Below, one piece after another: positions 11,373 to 24,371 of a DNA stretch of 64,000 nucleotides. The DNA is taken from the NCBI GenBank assembly GCA_009760855.2, contig WPIO01000012.1, positions 6,323,501-6,387,500 of the forward strand, read 5' to 3'. Position numbers and translations under genes: made by a program. The stretch is from Cristatella mucedo (taxonomy: Eukaryota; Bryozoa; Phylactolaemata; Cristatellidae). Numbering within the stretch: the first letter of the stretch is position 1; every line of letters starts with the position of its first letter. Below the pieces are notes generated by a model. The model saw only the letters and a program-made list of their open reading frames with translations, had not been told where the DNA came from and did not search any database.

Positions 11373-13339
11373 TATCACATTAATTGATACAGCCTGTGTT
11401 TCTCAAAGACTCGTGGAACGATCACCATGAAAATTGGCAAAAACAGCAAGGATAACGTAAGCTATCTTTTGAATTAACCATAGCTGTCATGTTGACCTTC
11501 ATAAGACCTGTAAGAGACAAGGTCGCATTTTTCAGTGGACCTCTGCCGAACATAGCTATGTTGTAAAATCAACAGATTAAATACCAGTCACTACAGAAAT
11601 AGGCCAACCCCTTCAAAAGATGCTGGACACGGCGTCAAAACATGAATTCTAAAAAAGTAATAACATTATTTGAACATGACAAATTTTAGGAAGTGTCATT
11701 AAAATCAAGTTCAAGGACATTCGGGATATGTAGCTATACTTACTGATCTTTGACGCGAATATGAGCCAAGTTACGTTTGGAAGGCATATGGTGAGGCCCG
11801 CTAACTTATATTCCAAATTCCACTCAGATCAAAGTGGTTTTAGCCAAGCTGTAGAATTGACAAGGTACTGAATACCTCTGTTGGGACTCACTCAGAGAAG
11901 ACAACTGATGATGTAAAACAACATGAATGAATGATGACATCATGAATTCCCTTGCTAGTACTAAGCATGGAAATTCGTTCCCTCTTGGGTGCCAGGTACC
12001 GTAGCTCTCTCCGGATTACTAGGCATCTTCCTAAAACTTGCGTGGCCAAAGGCGTCATCAGGGCATTTTGGCTCCGGTCGATAGTCGTATTGAGTCGAGA
12101 CGCGCGTCCTGTAGGAGACTGAGCTTTTCCGCGGAGTCTCTATTCCTGGTTTTCGGGCTTTTATAAAATATCGAGACATTTTTAATCTCTTTTCCACTCA
12201 TTCACGTTTAAGAAGGAAAGTGCTAATTGTAATTTTCTATCGGAAAGTTGATTTAGCTGTTACTTTTAATCGTAGAAAGGTACGCGAAAAGCATAGTGAG
12301 TGCTGCGAAACGTTCGCTTCCAATTCGGCTAGTGGCGGTTCCTCGAATTATTTTAATAAGTAATAGCGGATCTATTAATATACGGTTGGGATTGAATGAA
12401 AAGCTCTCCAAAAAGGTGGCAAAACAGTTGTACTTCCATCTTCGAATCGGTCAGTTGTATATTGTGGCTCGCAGTGTGCAGATGGGACCCTCTTTGGATT
12501 TGGAAAATACCTCTCTACGTTAGGCGGTTAGACTTGTTGTTAAGTGTGTACGTTTTTTGATTGCTTCCACGCTATCTGCTGTCGTTGCCATACCTGCGCG
12601 TATCCGTGCGAATTCTACAACTCCTCAGCCGTGCTTCGAGGGAGCACGCTCCACCTGTACTGGTCAAGCATCTGCAAGAACTAGAGCCGTAACATGCACT
12701 GCGTTTAGGGGGGAGCGCTTCAGTTCAAGAGTGTTTAAAGCGAGTTCAAAACATTTGTTGTCAGATTTCAGTCCTTGCTGAGGACCTTTAGCATTCATGT
12801 GTCCAAGTCACATTCTGACTTATGACTATGAGGGTAAGATTTGTTTCTGAAATACGGCTTACTATCCGGACGATTATCTGGCCAGCGCTCTTCGTGGAAC
12901 GCGGCGCCTAAAAGCTTGATTCGGCGCTTGCTCTGCAAACACTTTTGGCTGCATGAAAACAACCCGCTGAGCTTGTGCGAATTAAGGAGTGGCATTTCTA
13001 TCAAGCCCAGCCGAATTTTAGAGCAGTTGTGTGCCCAACTTGAACGCATTAGAGGACCTGTGAAGCTAGAGCTTACGATCTTACCCTATAGAGTATAGAC
13101 CTGGCCACAGTTAGTGTGCAGCCGGTTGGTATCTTTACCTTGGTGAAGGAAGTGATCGTTCCCGAGCCCGTTCTTGTCAAAGTAGAGCCTGCGAATGTTG
13201 TAACTTGCTTTGCTGCCGTACAAACTACTGATGTGAAAGACTGATGCTCTGATGCTGGTCAAGCTGCGCGTCCATCCGATGGCGGCTGCACTGAACTTGG
13301 GTGTGATAGCTGACAACTCTCGTCAATGTTATGTGATTT
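11373..13339. other. No supported gene
   Basis: Unique-looking sequence. Small frames at 12296-12523 and 12841-13098 lack splice or family support. Confidence 0.5.
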
Positions 13340-13619
13340 GCAATAGGAATAATAATACATTCGATGTAGCGCCCTCGGAGAACTCAATCTCTTTCTAAGC
13401 AATTTGCATTCGCTGCAAAGGAAGCACGATCGAAGGATTACTGGTAGCATGCTCAATAAACAACAAGAATAACATAATTATGGGGTGGCAAGCTCAGGGT
13501 CAGCATAGAACTATAGTTAGTGGCAGCATGCAAGAGTTTCAGCACGCATAATCACATAAAGGACGAATTACAGGGACCCACTAAATGCTGTCATAAATAG
13601 ATGTGTCTTTGTTTCTTTT

Positions 13620-13864
13620 TGTTGCTTCATTTAATTGACGACACTGCCCCTGATCGTTGTACGAGTGGGCTGCGACACTCGATGTGGTAGGCAGTCGGGA
13701 CGTGCTATTGGTGATTGTTACGACAAGGGAGTCGGGGGCACTCCGGTGGGCGAGAGCGGCGAAGCACGACTCTCTTCACCCTGCTCTGCTAGTGGAGAAA
13801 TAAACTGGTGGCGTTGCTCGTCGGCTAGCATTCTGTGCTGCTCGCGACGATAACTCAAGCTAAA
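13620..13864 (+). mobile_element. Probable solo LTR (245 bp) in LINE-A
   Basis: It begins TGTTGCTTC, is flanked by direct repeats CTTTT (13615-13619 and 13865-13869), and interrupts continuous LINE-A sequence. It contains GAAATAAACTGGTGGCGTTG, a polyadenylation-like signal followed by the same kind of block as in the other two LTRs. Its right end (CTAAA) is not the usual CA. Confidence 0.55.
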
Positions 13865-14588
13865 CTTTTTAAATGTGGACGAGTCAGGGGATGTCGTGAC
13901 GTCGGGAGTGAGTTCTAGGCTTTGGGAGCATATGAACTAAAGGTCTCGACAAACGATCTCAACGACGGTCGCTAAAGGATTTGAGATTTGTTCGAGGTAT
14001 GAGTAATCAGTTAGACTCCGAAAAGCGGGTAGTCCGATGCTTAGACTGGTGGGGGAGTAGATCTGATAGGTAGGCTGGAGCCAAAGAATGAAAGGACCTA
14101 AAAGTGAGCGATAAAACCTTAAAGAGTTGATGCGCTGCTTGACTGGTAGCCAGTGCAGGTCGACGAGAAGTGGTATGATGGGGCAACTGGGATGGTCACG
14201 ACAGACAAGCCTAGCTGCAACGTTTTGCACCAGCTGCAAGCGCCTGATTGCACAGGCCGGTAGACCAGCAAGCAGTGAGTTACAGAAGTCGAGATGGGAT
14301 GTCACAAACACATTAATAAATTTAGATGAGGCATCCCTGACTAAACAATGCCCAATTTTAGCAATGTTATTTAGCTGAAAGTAGGCAGACGTGACTGTGG
14401 AGCTGATGCGGTCGTCAAATGAAAGGTCATTTTGGAACAGGACGCCTAGATTTCGTGCCGATCTAGCAGGGGATATGCTGGCAGGGCCGATTGTCAGCAT
14501 TAACCTTTCCAGTTTCTGAAGCACACTTGGTTTGCCCATAACTAGTACGTTTGTTTTATCATCACTCAATTTAAGAACTTATGTTGCC

Positions 14589-15935
14589 ATCCATGTAATG
14601 TAATGTAAAGTATCTCCATCTGTAACTCAACAGCGCCATAAAGACTATGTGAGTGCTACACGGGAGAGTTTTGTATAGTGCACTCACAACCTAAGCGGTT
14701 TTCGGTACGAATTCCGTAGCCAACAGACTTCCTCTCACGCAACAAAGAGAAAGTGAGAAGCATAGCTGAGTCAGGAGAGCAGTTGAGGTAGTGAGTACCA
14801 TGGAAGTAACAGCTCAGGACCGCTGAAACGAAGCCGTAGTCGGCAGGAGGAGAGTAATTGTCGATGCGTAAGAATTGTGGAAGCGAGTTCCACAGTCTAG
14901 GACCTACAGAGCTAAAACTTCTGTCCCCAACGTTCTTTAAACAGAGGAACAGAACAGCTAATTTATTGTCCACATAGGACCTAAGAGCACGAGGAGGCTG
15001 AAATGGTGCAGCAATTCAGTTAGGTACGAAGTGGCAGGCCTTGTGGGTCAGCGTAAGAACTTTGCTCTGTATCCGTTGATCAACCGGCATCCATCCTAGC
15101 TATTTTAGCATAGGAAACGCGTGCTCAAACCTCTGGGACTTGAAGACTAGCCTTGCAGCCATAATCAGCCAGCTGCAGTGGCCTAGTTGCTTTCTTTGGT
15201 AGCCCAGCCAAAAGGGAATTACAATAATCAAGCCGAGACAGAACTAAGGAGCGAGTTCAATTTTTTGCAAGCCACTGTGGAAGACAGCTGCTAACCCTAG
15301 ACAGGGATCGGACGTGATGGCTAGCTGTAACAGTCTTCTGAATGAAGCTTTTCAAATTTAGGCAACTGTCGAAAACGACACCTAAATTTTGAGTATGTGG
15401 TGAAGGTCGCACAACAGCATCACCTATTAGAAGAGCAAAGCTTTGTAATCCAGCCACTCGCTTAGGGTGTCCCATGAGCAGCAGTTCGGTTTTATCATCA
15501 TTTAGTTTCAAGAAGTTTTTCGACATCCAGGATCGAATGTCGGCAAGGCAAGCATTCGGTTTCTCACTTGCTGCAGCAGATTCCGATGGTTTGAATGACA
15601 AATACAGCTGAGTATCGTCAGCATAAAAGCAATATCCTAGTCCATGGGCCTTAATCAATTTTCCCAGAGGTTGAGTATAAATGGAGGGACCGAGGACAGG
15701 CCTTTGAGGTACTCCACAGGTGACCCGTCTCGTGTGAGACCTTACCCGCACACGACACCTATTGAACACGATCGGATAAGTACGATTTAAACCACGCTAA
15801 TGCCTTGTCCGCCAGACCGATCGTTGTTCTCAATCGTTCAAGTAGAACATCGTGATCAATGGTGTCGAAGGCAGCTGACAAATCTAGCAGAGCTAGGGCA
15901 GTGGCATTCCCTTCATCATTGCCACTTAGAATGTC
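14589..15935 (-). mobile_element. LINE-B copy, 5' truncated, (TTACA)n tail
   Basis: Its RT motifs are in normal order: ALLDLSAAFDTIDHDVLLE, then [23 protein letters not shown] (intact YADD), [17 protein letters not shown] and QNLGVVFDS, followed by a C-terminal part (SFSSVGPRLWNSLPQFL). It ends in a short TTACATTACATTACA tail at 14590-14607. It differs from LINE-A in sequence and tail, and is inserted into a LINE-A copy on the same strand. Several frame breaks make it inactive. Confidence 0.8.
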
Positions 15936-16172
15936 ATTGTTAACACGGAGGACAGTGCAAATGTCATCAATACATGGAGCACGGGAGTTAAGAGAATTCG
16001 ACGTGCTTGTGGGATCGAGGCAAAGGTACAACTGAACGTCACCTGCATAGAAGTGAAAGCCCGGATTGTGCATGGCAATATCATCGGCAAGAGGGAGAGT
16101 ATAAACCGTTAAAAGAACTGGGCCAAGCACAGAGCCATGATGACCCCATACCTCAGAGGTTCCTCGGATGAT

Positions 16173-18275
16173 CTGCGTCCATTCAAATCAATACTCTTGT
16201 AGGCCTTCCATCACGTGCAACACAGCTCATCTGAACTCAATTTATTCAACTTATCAAAACTCGGCAGCTTGGCTTATCTGCGATAAACGTCGCAACGGTC
16301 ACGTTAGGTCAATGCTCACCATTCTACATATGCGGCAGTATCAAGCAGCCTATGCATTGTATTGTCTGTGTGCATTTTGAAGATACCTGATTCCTCACCG
16401 AGGTTTCCGGACATACGCCGATACGAGCCGATTTGCTGTTTTTGTTCTAAAGGCTATCCGGTTTCTGGGTAACACTTGCCCTGCCCATATTTGGAATTGG
16501 TTTAAACAATTAAATTCAGGAATTTGCTGCCATCCGTGTGAAAGTCAGCAATACTTGCTGTACACTGCAGAATGTAGGCGAATAGCTCACTTTGGTGGTC
16601 ATGGGTTTTCATTTCCGGTTCGAAAACTGTACGTATAAGGTAGAGGGTTACCTAAGAAATCCTAGATAATAAGTGATAATAGGCCAGCTCCTTCTATCAG
16701 CTTCCTCAAGATATCAATGCCAAATCTAACTACAGCAGTGCTGGCCAGGGCACGACGTACTATTACTACTGGCAGGTATCCGGATCTTCTCTTCAGTTCA
16801 TTGCAACAGTTTTTACACTTCATCAAACTGGGGCTGCTTTAATTTGAGTCCCAGGTAATGTAACACCTTAACGACCCACTCATTTCACAACCCAGGTCAC
16901 GGGTTGAAGTTTGGCAGCAGGCATCCCGTTATTTCCGACTGAACGAGGTTTCGATAGCAGTTAAGGCGCCTCTGCCATCATAAATGAGACCGTGAATCAG
17001 CTGAATTCTTGGCTCCTTCATAATCTTGGACTGCGATGCCTTGTAAAATTGGTTCATACTTGGCAGACTAAACAAATAATGTTAACGGTCGGGTGTAAGC
17101 TTCATCTACTGTAATGGCTGCACAACAACAGACAGCACAAACATAGATATGAGATCTTGCATCTGGATGAACCAAAATCACTGTCCTATATTACCAATAA
17201 ACTGGCTTGCAAAAACTGCTGCTCCAGTAGCACACAGCCTGTGTTATTGTCTCATAGCTCCTTTGGTCATGTGGCTACAACCAGCCAACACGAACACGTA
17301 GCACATAAATTTATTGTAATAGCAAATGATAACTGCTGACAATGCTGAAAAGTCGATCGCTCTGAAGCACTAGGCAGGCAGGGAAAGGCAGCAATTAAGA
17401 AGTCAGGCAGCACGAGGCAGCCCATGCGGTTCACAGATGACAGCGCCTCACGGCTCTCTGGGCGTGAGCATGCAGTGCAGCACGGCCATGCACCAGGGAG
17501 GACCAAGAAACCCTGACTCTGGGTGCATGCCAAAGAGCGTGCATGAAAAGCACAAGCAGAGTAGTAGTAATGCAAGCAGACAGCACCTTGCAAAAAATTA
17601 GCACTATATATAAGCATCCGTAACGGAAATAATGAAGTCTGCAGGAAGCCGTTGGGTACAAAAATGTATGGACTAACTGGACACTCCCCGGATGCTACAC
17701 CTTTGTGATAACTGCATTCAAAGTGGCCACTTCTGCTGTTGTTGCTGCTGCCTCCCCAACTGCCACGGCAGACCTATGACCTCAAGGTCAAGTGGTCGAA
17801 CGTCTGGGCACAAGCCCATGGGCTAGCGACTAGTGCATCAGCGAGTACAACAGGGTTATTAGAACCGAACAAAGCAGCAGCATGCTTTGCTGAAGCCTAG
17901 GGCTGCTATTGCAAAAACTCTTGTGACAAGTGCATACAAGCGTGTCCGAGGAACTCGTGGAAAACTCAGCTAGCTGAGCAGTTGTGCAGCCAATCAGGTT
18001 GTTGAATTTAGGCCAGCCAACTGTTTTATCATCCCAGCAGCCTTTCTGGTACACTGCAAGACACGGATACGATAATCATGGTTGTGATAGACCTAGCAAC
18101 AGCACATCAGGTGACCTCGGTTCCTTTAAAGCAGATAACAGTAAAGCCTGTACGCGTTGGAATTGTAATAGGCCACAACATGACAAAAGCTTACGTCCAA
18201 ACGCCATACCATAACCCAGAAATCAGTACTATCCAGCTAACTTACGAGACTCCTCACGAACACAAAGTAAGAAGA
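16173..18275. other. No supported gene
   Basis: Mostly unique sequence. Weak B-box-like strings near 16615 and 16910 may be very old SINE heads, but are too decayed to call. Confidence 0.45.
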
Positions 18276-18394
18276 AAACATATCTAGAACTGAACTAGTC
18301 AACAAAGAAACATATCTAGAACTGAACTAGTCAACAAAGAAACATATCTAGAACTGAACTAGTCAACAAAGAAACATATCTAGAACTGAACTAG
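18276..18394. repeat. 32-bp tandem repeat, about 3.7 copies
   Basis: A 32-bp unit containing CATATCTAGAACTGAACTAG and then TCAACAAAG is repeated without visible differences. The sameness suggests recent amplification. Confidence 0.9.
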
Positions 18395-18462
18395 GCCATG
18401 GCTAACAGTCAGTGACCCATTCAGCAGCTGCTCGATCGAGCCCATACAAATGTGTAGAAATA

Positions 18463-18600
18463 TACAATTTATTTGTATAGTTCCCTCAGAGAACTTACTC
18501 TCTATCCAGGTGCTTAACGAATGCAGCAGGACTCGAGACTACGACCTCGGTCGTCAAAGGCAAGAACCTTATTCCCTGGTTCAAACTTGCACAGCAAATA
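18463..18600 (-). mobile_element. SINE-B copy
   Basis: The plus strand shows the LINE-A-type tail (TTCCCTCAGAGAACTTACTC, TCCAGGTGCTTAACG), then a tRNA-like head (GACTCGAGACTACGACCTCG). Confidence 0.5.
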
Positions 18601-19079
18601 CAAGGTATTTTGCACAATCAATACGTAAGACAACTCGAGATTACTCTGGTATTCTTACTGAAAGGCAGAAGAATAGCCACGAAAAAGCAGTCAAAATAAA
18701 AACAGCAATCGTATGATCTTAAGTTGCAATCAATTGCTGATGATGTTATGTTGTATTCTCGCCTGCTGACACCAAGCGCTACTAGTGTTTCTTCTCCGTT
18801 GCAAAATTCCCGTCCGAAAATCGAGGTTATTGCGAACATCATATATGGAAACCGGTACAGCTAAGACATGTTAAAATCTTATCCTATGTGCCTACGGACG
18901 TATATAGGCTTACCGAAAGGCTAGACGTGCCATGCCGGTGGATAGTAACCTGCTTATGAGTTACGATCGTGTGTACCTATTATCGTTTCCATATCGTCGT
19001 TCAAATGCATTCATAGATGTTATTGCTGTCCCTAAGACCGAGAATTATGAATTAACAAAAGAAAAGTGTCCGGAGCCGA

Positions 19080-22000
19080 CGAAAGGCCAAGAGCTGAGAG
19101 CCCGCTCGTTTGGTATTCCTAGCATTGTCTCCAACCGCTCAGCACGTTCTCCTCAAGCGCTGTTGTGAATCTCTCTAACTTAGTGGTCATCAGGCCTGCT
19201 CCAACTCCGGCAGCCCAACCTAAAGCTTGTCTGTGGAATCTTCGCTCAATGTGGAATAAACCCCTATTAGTAAGGGACCTTGTTACTGAAAAAGGCCTCG
19301 CCCTTCTCGCCTTGACCAAAACTTGGCTAAAATCTGTAAACTGCCCGACCATTAACGACACCACTCTAACAGGCTGCTTCTTTCACACCCCTAGATCAAT
19401 CAAAACTGAAGGTGGAGTCGCGATTATTGTAAGATAAACCTTCAATGTCAAGCTAGTTGCAGTCCCTTCGAATCAGTCTTTCGAATCTATTGTTTTGAAT
19501 TCACCTGTCAACAAGCTACCAACCGTGGCAGTAGTCTATCGAGCCCCAGGTACCTCTTTTATCTCTGATTTCTCTTATCTCATTTCGATTCTGTGTGAAA
19601 GAAATCGATCCCTTCTCGGTATGGGTGATTTCAACGTTCATTTAAAAAAATTAACTGACGCTTTCAGCACCGAATTTCGCGCACTGGCTGACTCATTGTC
19701 TCTTGTGGCTCATGTGCATGCCCTACTCACATCAAGGGTCACACACTCGACCAAATTTTCTCTTACAACTGCACACTATCACGACCAATTATTACCAAAT
19801 TCTGCTCTATCTGACCACATGCAGATCTCATTCACTCTACAATGTGTGCCCTCCTTATCTAAAATCGCCTTATCTGCTTCGCCTCTGCAGCTTGATCTCC
19901 CTTCTGACCTGCTATCATTATTAGACTGCTAGAACACCACACTAGCTGATATGCTCGATGAGTTTGCACCTGTGCGCCCTAGCCCAGACGGCCTATGGTT
20001 TAACACAGACATTAAACTAGCTAGGTCTACTTAGTGCAAGCTAGAAAAAGCATACACAAGATCATGACTGACTTTCCATTGACAGGCATACACGAGAACT
20101 ACAGTAGATCGCACCAATCGATCCTAGCAAAGGTCACGCCTAGCTTCTATAAAAACATTGTTGAATCACAGATTCAATCCAAAAATGCTGATGTCGACGA
20201 TCAACCATCTCCTTAACCGCTCCCAGGTTAGCGCCTTTCCTAGTGATCCTTGTGGTGATCTAGCTGATCGCTTTTCGAGCTTCTTGTCAACAAGATAGAC
20301 AAGACCAGGGAGTCCATCCCTTGGGTGGCAGCATTCTCCCTGGAATCCCGTCCCTTAATTCTATGCAGCACCTCGATGTCTACATTCAATGAGGCCACTA
20401 GTGACCACGTCCTGAAGTTCATATCCCAATCAAAGAAGACAACATGTCCTCTAGACCCTGTCCCCGCTGTCCTGCTTCTACAATGCACAGGTCTGCTGCT
20501 GACATGCATAACTAACATCATAAACATGTCGTCTGCCTCAGGTCACGTCCCAGCACCTTTCAAAAAGGCTGTAGTCATGCCACTACTCAAGAAAGCAACA
20601 CTAGACCAAGAGAACTTAAGCAACTTCTGCCCAGTCTCTTTTCTACCATTCTTATCAAAGACACTGGAACTAGTCGTGGCAGACCAGCTTAAATCATATA
20701 TTGAAACTTCAAACCTTGCTAGTAAGTTCCAGACTGGTTTTGGAGCTTATCACTCCAGTCTGCATTGCTTAGGGGGTATAACGGCCTGCTTAAAAATGCA
20801 GACTGATGTAGAGTCTCTCTGCTTGTTTTGCTCGATCTTTGGGCTTTTGATATTATCGATCACCAAGTCTTTCTTGAGCGCCTCTCACCTTACCTGGGCA
20901 TCACTGGCACTGCATTGCAACGTTTAAGGTCTTATCTCAGTAGGAGACTCCAGAGTATTGATGTGAACGGAAAAAATCATCAGAAAATCCAACAAACTTC
21001 AGCATGTAACGTGTCAGTGAAAACATGCTCCAGTGTGAGCGCAACAGCCACAGTCGATCAACGACATAAGCTATTCTGAATCTCACATGTGATAGTAGGG
21101 TTCCTCACTATTTGCTTAGAAAAACACGGTCCTGGGCAGCTCACTGGCACGAGATTGGTGACGTTCTGGCACAGGTTCACACCAGCCACTTGGGAAGTGC
21201 AAGAGTAACACATTGTATCAGCACGAACACCTGCAACGAGATGCCCAAGCTGGATATTAGCACGAGTACAACCAAGTGTAAATGCAAACAGGTGTGCACC
21301 TGCTTTCCAGCATGTCCAACTCTAAACTCCTCTGCAGCAAATACTACTGGAATTTGCACTTAGGTGGCAACAAACCTTTCTCAAACTGTGTTGTTAAACC
21401 CAAATTAGTCAGGAACTGGTAACCCTTGGCTTCAAAATGAACTCAGAAAGCCTATCGCCTGCATCACCTGCACGAAATCGGGGTGTTCCAAAGTAACTTT
21501 CCACTAGACGACCACATCAGCTCCAAAGTCTTGTCTCTGCACTTTCATCTAGACAATTCTGCTAAAATTCAGGCCTACTTAGAAAAGGATACTCCATTTA
21601 AGTAGGTTCATGCACTTGTGACATCCCATCTCGACTTCTATAATTCATTACTTGCAGGCCTTCCGAGCTATCCAACAGTTTGTGCACAACTTGGCAGCTA
21701 GGCTTCTTGGTCGTGAACGGCACGATTGCCAAATGACCATTTCCCACCGACCTCAACTGGCTCCTCATCATGCAGTGTGTCTACTTCAAGGTTGTCACTA
21801 ATTTTCGGTCCCTTCATTCTCTTGCTCTGGCCTACATACCCAAAACAATTCCCAGTCAGGCTAAGTATCATGTAAACCACCCTTCTGACTCAAGTCGTTT
21901 AGCCGGGTCTCGAACCAGCCTCACATTCTTTGGAGACTGTGCTTTTAGTTTTAGTTTGTATGCTGCTTAAGCCTACAACTCACTCCCGACTGCCATCACG

Positions 22001-22222
22001 ACATCCTTTGACTAGAAATTTAAAAAAAAACTGAAACACACCAGTTCTTCACTGCATTTGCTGAGTCTGGATGAATAGATCTTAGTGCACTTACACGTGC
22101 TAACATTAAGCATGTACTCAATAATCAATTGATGTTTCCTGTCCAGCATAACTAAAGTACCTATAATGAGATTTATCTCTTAGCATGCTATATAAATGTA
22201 TTATCAGTATTGTTATGATTAC
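19080..22222 (+). mobile_element. LINE-A (CR1/L2-like), longest copy, decayed
   Basis: An endonuclease part (CLWNLRSMWNKP, GMGDFNVHL, ALSDHMQ) is followed by reverse transcriptase pieces (VVMPLLKKATLDQE, LELVVADQLKSYIE, FDIIDHQVFLERLSPYLG) and then the C-terminal and 3' region, ending in the family stem-loop and an ATT-type tail near 22200. Frames are broken by shifts and stops. One expected catalytic glutamate reads ALTKTWL instead of a TETWL type. The YADD segment is missing and replaced by unrelated sequence at about 21000-21470. The copy is dead. Confidence 0.85.
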
Positions 22223-22652
22223 AAAAGTGATAAGAATGTATGCACAAAATTAGTCACGATTGTGACCACGCGTGCGGCAGCCAGAGACTATGTAAAGCCA
22301 GCAGATGTTGCCAGCTAGCAGCTTACAAGGGCTGTACTGGGGAAAACAACTATCTCAGGGTTTCTAGTCCAAATCCATGGCTCTGACCGACTGAGTTTGC
22401 TGCTTCATGATTAGAGGCAATGGAATGGCGGTCTTGAACAAAAAAAGTGGTAGTTACCATAACTGCAAGCACCAAATTCCGCTAGAGCAACCAGTGGGCC
22501 TCAAAGTAACAAAAACATTCCAACAATGGTAATATGAAGACCAGAGCAGCAGGGCAAAGAAGACCAGCCAGACAAACAAGGCAAAGAAGGGCTAGCAAGT
22601 TTAGGTGCACATCAGATACAAATCCACACAACATCGATGCATTTGGTGAGTC

Positions 22653-22809
22653 ATGATGGCACACTAGGTAAGGCGGTTGCTTTCACGACCTCAGTCCCAA
22701 GGTCGTGGGATTGATTCCTGGGGTGGGCGATCCTTTATCGTCAGTGCAAGCAGTGCTGATAGCCGTAAACGCTCTTCTGTCTCTATACAAAAAGAGTCTG
22801 TTTAATCAC
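22653..22809 (+). mobile_element. SINE-A copy
   Basis: A tRNA-like head with A box (TGGCACACTAGGTAAGG) and a B-box-like GGGATTGATTCC is followed by the family body (GCGATCCTTTATCG, CTCTTCTGTCTCTATAC, AAAGAGTCTG). Confidence 0.72.
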
Positions 22810-22904
22810 CTAGGGTTTTTTATGCCAAATGCAAAGCCGTTGCACTACAAAAGTCCCTACGGCAGGTACCAACTTCTGCCACGAGCTTGACTGAATAAAA
22901 TACA

Positions 22905-23060
22905 ATATACTCAACCTAAACAAAATCCTTGCAGTATGACTGCAGCTGTGGTGGATGTAAATTCATTTGGGTGATAAGCAGTTTTCAACAATGCACTGCA
23001 TACCAAAGCTATGAAAACAGCATCTGAAAATATCATGATACTAAAAAACAAACACACAAG
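22905..23060 (-). CDS. Possible terminal exon with a transmembrane-like segment
   Basis: A strong acceptor (TTTGTTTTTTAG) precedes IMIFSDAVFIALVCSALL and then AYHPNEFTSTTAAVILQG, closing at TGA shortly after. The hydrophobic run and the polypyrimidine tract are the only evidence. No family recognised. Confidence 0.22.
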
Positions 23061-24371
23061 GTGTTGGTATGTATGAGTTTGGTGTGATGTCGACCCAACC
23101 TGATCCTGTATGATCTTCCTAGTCTGGCCAGGCCTAGGGGCTGCCAGCATCTGCGGTGTCACTTCTGCTGCAGCACATTGCTCAGAGCTTACTAAAAAAA
23201 AAAAGGTCGGCTACTGGTGTAGGCCGAAAATCCTACCTTAGCCACCTGTCGTAGTCGTTCTTTGTGAAATCGGGCGACTGGCAGAGCGACTGCAGTAGTA
23301 CCAAACACGGATATGTCAAAAAGTACTAAACTCAAAATAATTGCTGGTCAAGCAAGTTGTATTTCAAATTCAAATACTCTGCTTGGGGTAGCTGCGTAAA
23401 TAGCATAAGAGAGCCCCTAAGCACCACAATCCATGCCGGTTAAGTACTTTTTGATGAATCCTTGTTAGGTGCTGATGCAGTGGCCAAGCCATTGATTTCA
23501 ACCTCATAAACGAGAATGGACGATATCGACAAGCGCTGAGACTGAGTGTTCGACCTAAAGCAGTAGCCAAACTTTTCAGAAAAGCTCAGCCGCTGTGGAA
23601 TGTGATGCAGCAGAAGAGAGACCGCAGATGCTGGTGGCCTCTATGCTTTGCCAGACACGGGAGGTCTGCCATACATATCATTTGGCCACGAAAGCTCCGA
23701 CACGGTTGTGCTTCTCCCAAATTCCTTGTGAGTCAAAGGGTTGTGTTAAGCATTGGAAGCAAAATTATTTTATAATAAATATATACGATTTATATCGTGA
23801 ATAAGGAATACATACAAAAACAGGTAGCTCAAATTAGTGAATTCAACACATCTATGCTAGGAGCTGCTGAGAGTACCAGCCACCTTGGCAGAACCAACCA
23901 CCTACAAGGTGTAAACATGACAGAAGGAAATTATTGGCAAGCATTTTTTAATTAGAACTTAATTTGACATTTCATATGCACTTTGTACACTTTTTATAAC
24001 TTTCATATTCAGCATACTTAAGCAGTCTGCTGAAATGTTCAAGTGCTGACACAGCATCCCAATAGGTAGATACCAACCACAGCGTGGCATTGGAATGCCC
24101 AATACATAAGTTAAGTCATGTCTCAAAACTTCATTGTTCGAGCTGGAAAGTGCTAGCTGCTAACGTTTGGACCTCACTGGCATGCCGTGTCGAAATGCGT
24201 GAAGAAGCAACGGTGAGATTCCGGAAATAGATGAGGGCAAAAGCTTCTAGACAGCAATAATATTAACATAAGATGAGCATACATTTTGCACGACACCCCA
24301 GCTACTGCTGAACGGTCGACTATTGCTGTTGAAAGTATTAACATGCAGTAATATTACTATTAATACTTGCA

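Larger units (their letters stand above)
13340..16172 (-). mobile_element. LINE-A copy split by a solo LTR and a LINE-B copy
   Basis: The 3' end with its stem-loop lies at 13340-13619 and resumes at 13865-14588 (NLGVLFQNDLSFDDRISSTV, LHWLPVKQRI). After the LINE-B insertion it continues at 15936-16172 (MLGPVLLTVYTLPLADD, FHFYAGDVQLYL). The YADD box is changed to YAGD. The insertions are listed separately. Confidence 0.8.

Noticed and set aside
15759-16130. Apparent reverse transcriptase with permuted motif order
   Set aside because: Explained by a LINE-B copy inserted into LINE-A. The frame runs across the joint.
22482-22664. Hydrophobic minus-strand frame (LLALLCLVCLAGLLCPAALV)
   Set aside because: Likely a consequence of CT-rich sequence. 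No splice or start support.
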